NCBI GenBank assembly: GCA_022730455.1 | Contig: DZDI01000015.1 | Location: 1 to 36,310 of the forward strand | Length of the DNA stretch: 36,310 bases | Source of the DNA: Phycisphaera mikurensis | Lineage (GTDB): Bacteria > Planctomycetota > Phycisphaerae > WQYP01 | Direction: 5' to 3' | In this document: in pieces, positions 33,193 through 36,310 of the stretch | Position numbering within the stretch: the stretch's first letter is position 1 | Layout of the letters: every line of letters begins with the position of its first letter | Program-made: the position numbers and the translations under genes | The notes under the pieces: model-generated | What the model was told of the DNA's origin: nothing | The model's input: the letters and a program-made list of their open reading frames with translations, nothing else | Database searches by the model: none

Positions 33193-34674
33193 TCAGGATG
33201 ATGGGGCGATCGCTGGCTTGCGCGTCCGCCAATCGTGCGCCAATTCATAAAACCGTGCCAATCGCAGCAGGTTTGACTCGCTGAACACCGGGCCAAGCAT
33301 CTGCATCCCAATAGGCAGACCGGTGCTTGAAAATCCGCACGGGACGCTCATCCCCGGTATGCCTGCAATATTGCAGGTAACGGTAAATACATCACAAAGA
33401 TACATTGCGAGCGGATCACTGCTTTTAGCACCTAATTTAAACGCCACATCCGGTGTGGTGGGACTGATGATAACATCGCATTTTTCAAATGCGCCGTCAA
33501 AATCATCTTTAATCAACTGCCTCACTTTTTGCGCCCGCAGGTAGTAGGCATCGTAATATCCTGACGAAAGCGCATAAGTACCCAGCATGATGCGCCGCTG
33601 TACCTCGGGGCCGAAGCCCTCGGCGCGGCTGGCGGCATACAAATCAAATAAATCCGATGCGTGCGGCGTGCGGTGGCCGTAATGCACGCCGTCATAGCGG
33701 GCTAAATTGCTTGATGCCTCGGCTGGTGCGATGACGTAATACGCGGCGATGCCGTACCGAGTATGGGGTAGGCTCACCTGTACGATTTCCGCTCCGTGAT
33801 TTCGGAAAAAGTCCACCGCGGCGTGCACGGCGTTCGACACTTCCGCAGCAAGCCCATCCCCAAAAAATTCTTTGGGCAGACCAATGCGAATTTTCTCCGG
33901 CGGCTTTTCCAGATCACGCAGATAATCCGGTGGGGGTTGCGGCCAACTCGTGGAATCTTTGGCATCCGGGCCCGCAATGACATTAAGCATTAATGCCGCA
34001 TCGCGAACATCCCGCGTCATCGGCCCTATCTGATCCAGCGAACTGGCAAATGCCACAAGCCCATACCGCGATACCAACCCGTACGTTGGCTTTAGGCCAA
34101 CTATGCCACATAGGGCCGCAGGCTGCCGGATGGAACCCCCTGTATCTGACCCGAGCGCCGCGGCACACAGCCGACCGGCCACCGCGGCGGCCGAACCGCC
34201 CGATGACCCGCCCGGCACACATTGGGTATTCCATGGATTGTGTGTCGGACCAAATGCGGAATTTTCAGTGGAACTCCCCATGGCAAATTCATCCAAGTTG
34301 GTTTTGCCGACAAAAATGGCTCCCGCTGCCTTGAGCTTCGTTACCACCGTCGCGTCATAGGGACTGCAGAAATTTTGAAGCATTTTGGATGAACAGGTCG
34401 TGTGCCCGAACAGGGTACATAAATTATCTTTCAGGGCAATGGGAACGCCCGCCAGCACCCCGAGGTTTTCGCCCCGGTCCAGCGAATGATCCACCGCGTC
34501 GGCCTGCGCGATGGCCGCATCATTGTAAATTTCATTAAATGCATGCAGCGTCCGGTCATAAGTATCAATCTGCTCCAGAAAAGCGCGGGTGGCATCCACC
34601 GCCCTGATCTCGCGCTTTGCTATTTTTTGAGCCAATTCGCGGGCACTTAATTCCGTCAATAATGGTTCTGCCAA
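33193..34674 (-). CDS. gatA: Asp/Glu-tRNA amidotransferase subunit A
   Basis: This 493-residue amidase-signature protein releases ammonia from glutamine for GatB. The catalytic triad is Lys82 (PIALKDNLC), Ser157 (PGGSSGGSAAAVAG) and Ser181 (GSDTGGSIRQPA), aligning three residues beyond the Staphylococcus GatA numbering. FVGKTNLDEFAMGSSTENSA is a typical GatA-only stretch, and the ending GMQMLGPVFSESNLLRLARF is complete. It follows a lipoprotein gene after 30 bp and precedes gatB on the same strand. Confidence 0.96.
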   Translation of the reverse strand: MAEPLLTELSARELAQKIAKREIRAVDATRAFLEQIDTYDRTLHAFNEIYNDAAIAQADAVDHSLDRGENLGVLAGVPIALKDNLCTLFGHTTCSSKMLQNFCSPYDATVVTKLKAAGAIFVGKTNLDEFAMGSSTENSAFGPTHNPWNTQCVPGGSSGGSAAAVAGRLCAAALGSDTGGSIRQPAALCGIVGLKPTYGLVSRYGLVAFASSLDQIGPMTRDVRDAALMLNVIAGPDAKDSTSWPQPPPDYLRDLEKPPEKIRIGLPKEFFGDGLAAEVSNAVHAAVDFFRNHGAEIVQVSLPHTRYGIAAYYVIAPAEASSNLARYDGVHYGHRTPHASDLFDLYAASRAEGFGPEVQRRIMLGTYALSSGYYDAYYLRAQKVRQLIKDDFDGAFEKCDVIISPTTPDVAFKLGAKSSDPLAMYLCDVFTVTCNIAGIPGMSVPCGFSSTGLPIGMQMLGPVFSESNLLRLARFYELAHDWRTRKPAIAPSS

Positions 34675-34704
34675 AATAGTACCTTTCTATGGTGACATGC
34701 GGCG

Positions 34705-35385
34705 CTAATGGTGTGCCGCAGGTATCCAACGCATTGTATCAAGTATTTTTAGCGCCATCTCACGTTCACGCTGACTACGCACGATGGCCAGCGCATCGAT
34801 CACGCTGCCGGAGGTGAAGCGTGTGAGTACCAGTTCAGTAAATGGTTTGTCATGGTAGTAGCCGCTCACCTGCGTTGCCGACAGATTATTAAGCACATAT
34901 GATTTCTTCTTCACCACTCGGAATGTCGGGTTGTTTTTATACATCCATAGCGGCTGCCGGGCTAGGATGATGGTAAGAAACGGCCGCAGTTGATTGCGCA
35001 GTGCACCCGCATACAGCAGATATTCCGACTCGGCAGGTGTTGTTTTTTGTACGGTGGTCACATCTGCGGGAATAGAAAAAAAATAACGCCCCGGTCGATT
35101 AGATGCTCCCACCTCGGGCAGCAAACCATGGTTAGATATGCGACTGGCCCCAATAAGGCCCGCATTTCTGGAGTGGTGGTTGACCAATTTGATCGGTCGC
35201 CAATAAGCTTTTTCCATCGCTACTTGCTGGTCAATAGGTCCGTAGCCTTCGCAACCTGCCATCAGCAACATCACTGCGATTCCGCACACGGTACCCACAA
35301 GCATGCGGGCCGTGTGGCACCGATCAACACTCTGCCGTCCCAATTTGCGGTTTATCAGGCGGAGAAATGGGGAGAATAATCTCAT
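34705..35385 (-). CDS. Lipoprotein of unknown function within the gat cluster
   Basis: This 226-residue protein has a hydrophobic segment and a lipobox, LLMAGC, with the cysteine at residue 45 from the chosen start. It should be lipid-anchored outside the inner membrane. The ATG at 35385 follows AAGGTGAG; a GTG two codons earlier is possible. An internal ATG 27 codons later would give a shorter signal peptide. The mature part has a YFFSIPADVTTVQKT stretch and a TELVLTRFTSGSVIDALAIV stretch, mixed alpha and beta, with no family I recognise. It sits between gatC and gatA on the same strand. I know of no role in tRNA amidation. Confidence 0.75.
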   Translation of the reverse strand: MRLFSPFLRLINRKLGRQSVDRCHTARMLVGTVCGIAVMLLMAGCEGYGPIDQQVAMEKAYWRPIKLVNHHSRNAGLIGASRISNHGLLPEVGASNRPGRYFFSIPADVTTVQKTTPAESEYLLYAGALRNQLRPFLTIILARQPLWMYKNNPTFRVVKKKSYVLNNLSATQVSGYYHDKPFTELVLTRFTSGSVIDALAIVRSQREREMALKILDTMRWIPAAHH

Positions 35386-35504
35386 AACCACTCACCTTAC
35401 CAATGCAACGCCTTTTACTTCTGTACTCTCAGGTCAAATTGCGGCGGCCTATGCAAAATCAAAGCCTGCATTCCAGTTTGCCCGCCCTCGCCACCACCCA
35501 TATG

Positions 35505-35816
35505 TCAGCCGCCCCCAGCTGAGATATCCAACACTTTCGGCACGGTAAAAAAAGCGCCCGCCTTGGATGGGGCGTTCTGCAATACCGCCGCAATCGACAA
35601 AGACGGTTCGACAACATCTTCGCGCAGCACGCTGTGCAGCGGCAGAGGGTGCGACATGGGAGCCTTGTTTTCCACATCCACTTCCTGCAATTGAGCGACA
35701 TACTCAAGAATACTGGAGAGTTGTTGCCCATACCGCTGAATGTCCTGGTCTGAGAGTTTCAACCGCGATAGACGTGCGACGTGCTGTACTTGGGTCGTAG
35801 AAAGGGTTTCACCCAT
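35505..35816 (-). CDS. gatC: Asp/Glu-tRNA amidotransferase subunit C
   Basis: This 103-residue protein wraps around GatA and GatB and stabilises the GatCAB complex. The start is preceded by GAGG 9 nt upstream. VQHVARLSRLKLSDQDIQRY and LSSILEYVAQLQEVD are the conserved GatC helices, and LREDVVEPSLSIAAVLQNAP is the usual loop that threads along GatA. The ending at SAGGG is slightly longer than normal. It lies between rpmB, with a terminator in the gap, and a lipoprotein gene, so it may begin the gat transcript. Confidence 0.94.
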   Translation of the reverse strand: MGETLSTTQVQHVARLSRLKLSDQDIQRYGQQLSSILEYVAQLQEVDVENKAPMSHPLPLHSVLREDVVEPSLSIAAVLQNAPSKAGAFFTVPKVLDISAGGG

Positions 35817-35874
35817 TGCTTATGCCCTCAAAAGACACCTACCACAGATTTCCGGCCTTGTTGAGTAAATGAAA

Positions 35875-35898
35875 GCACCGGCCGCTGATAGCCGGTGC
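35875..35898 (-). terminator. Rho-independent terminator after rpmB
   Basis: GCACCGGC and GCCGGTGC pair perfectly over 8 bp around an 8-nt loop. On the minus strand the stem is followed by TTTCATTT, a short T-rich tail. It lies 43 bp after the rpmB stop and before gatC, so it should end the rpmB transcript or attenuate reading into gat. Confidence 0.7.
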
Positions 35899-35941
35899 CG
35901 ATAGAACTCGCCATGTTTTGCATTGACGTCCATTCACGTGT

Positions 35942-36217
35942 TTACGATGCCGCTGCAGCCTGTGCCTTTCGGTAGACGAAGCGGCGGCTGAGGCGTTTTT
36001 GCACCAAGCCACTCTTAATTGCCTTGGTAGAGGCCCAAACTCGTGCAGGGCGGCCATCGATGACAACCCGTACCTTTTGCAAATTAGGCTTAAATTTACG
36101 TGCCGAACGCCCAGTAATCTTGATACCAACGCCGCCCAAGTACTTGGCCTTACCGCGGTAGGTGCACTGACGGCCGATGCGGGTCTTACGACCCGTGAAG
36201 TGACAAACATGAGGCAT
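35942..36217 (-). CDS. rpmB: 50S ribosomal protein L28
   Basis: This 91-residue basic protein is L28 of the large ribosomal subunit. PHVCHFTGRKTRIG at the N-terminus is the family start, with a Cys that is often part of a zinc site in other species. SARKFKPNLQKVRVVIDGRP is the conserved core. The tail from RLSRRFVYRKAQ is basic and Ala-rich. The second cysteine found in some L28 forms occurs here at residue 18 (GRQCTYRG). It starts after AAGGATGG and is transcribed alone, with a near-consensus promoter upstream and a terminator downstream. Confidence 0.93.
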   Translation of the reverse strand: MPHVCHFTGRKTRIGRQCTYRGKAKYLGGVGIKITGRSARKFKPNLQKVRVVIDGRPARVWASTKAIKSGLVQKRLSRRFVYRKAQAAAAS

Positions 36218-36257
36218 ACCAGATCCATCCTTAAACCAGGGACAAATTACGGGGGGG

Positions 36258-36285
36258 ATTATATCGCAATCGGTGCTTTTGACAA
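36258..36285 (-). promoter_or_regulatory. Sigma-70-type promoter for rpmB
   Basis: On the minus strand TTGTCA (36280-36285) and TATAAT (36258-36263) are separated by 16 bp. The -10 box lies 40 nt before the rpmB start, leaving a leader of about 34 nt with an AAGGATGG ribosome site. Confidence 0.75.
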
Positions 36286-36310
36286 GGCAGCCATGGAACC
36301 CGCCTGACGC

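Overview
The window reads as a chromosomal segment of a planctomycete, probably of the class Phycisphaerae. This is an inference from gene content: a HYExAFE-type protein, a DUF1570-like secreted metallopeptidase, an ECF42-type sigma factor, two SppA proteases, a Tat-exported plant-polysaccharide hydrolase and a DUF58/BatA pair. Base composition is moderate and fairly even. No rRNA, tRNA, CRISPR array, prophage or transposase gene was found.

Layout. 1-3.3 kb (+): a Tat-exported GH3 glycosidase with an inserted CBM6-like domain, followed by a collapsed alpha-L-rhamnosidase pseudogene that keeps only its export signal and its C-terminus. 3.6-8.3 kb (-): ogt, a YacP-like NYN nuclease gene and pyrC, preceded by an MsbA-like ABC exporter with a PDZ-like periplasmic insert. 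8.6-10.9 kb (-): YCII/DGPF protein, VOC protein and ECF42-type sigma factor. 11.0-13.5 kb (-): a small ORF, nadB and a yqgE/AlgH-family gene. 13.6-18.6 kb (+): long-form sppA, a ROK-family gene, hisS and a HYExAFE gene. 18.6-19.3 kb (-): a Tudor-like plus caspase-like (CHAT) protein, convergent with the HYExAFE gene and divergent from dnaG. 19.4-23.1 kb (+): dnaG, a sugar isomerase gene broken by an in-frame TAG, and a short-form sppA. 23.1-29.4 kb (-): HAD phosphatase, a 271-bp palindromic MITE-like element, then rsmD, DUF58, a BatA/vWA protein and a methyltransferase gene in one run. 29.4-30.3 kb has no recognisable gene. 30.3-36.3 kb (-): a DUF1570-like peptidase, then gatB, gatA, a lipoprotein gene, gatC and rpmB.

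Most genes are housekeeping: translation (hisS, gatCAB, rpmB, rsmD), replication (dnaG), pyrimidine and NAD synthesis (pyrC, nadB) and envelope quality control (two SppA, the ABC exporter). The accessory signals are the Tudor-caspase protein, the palindromic repeat family (one complete copy plus two solo ends at 3.3 and 15.5 kb), two pseudogenes and the PDZ-like insert in the exporter. The best candidate for an undescribed system is the Tudor-caspase protein and its neighbourhood. The sequence does not show what triggers it or what it cleaves.
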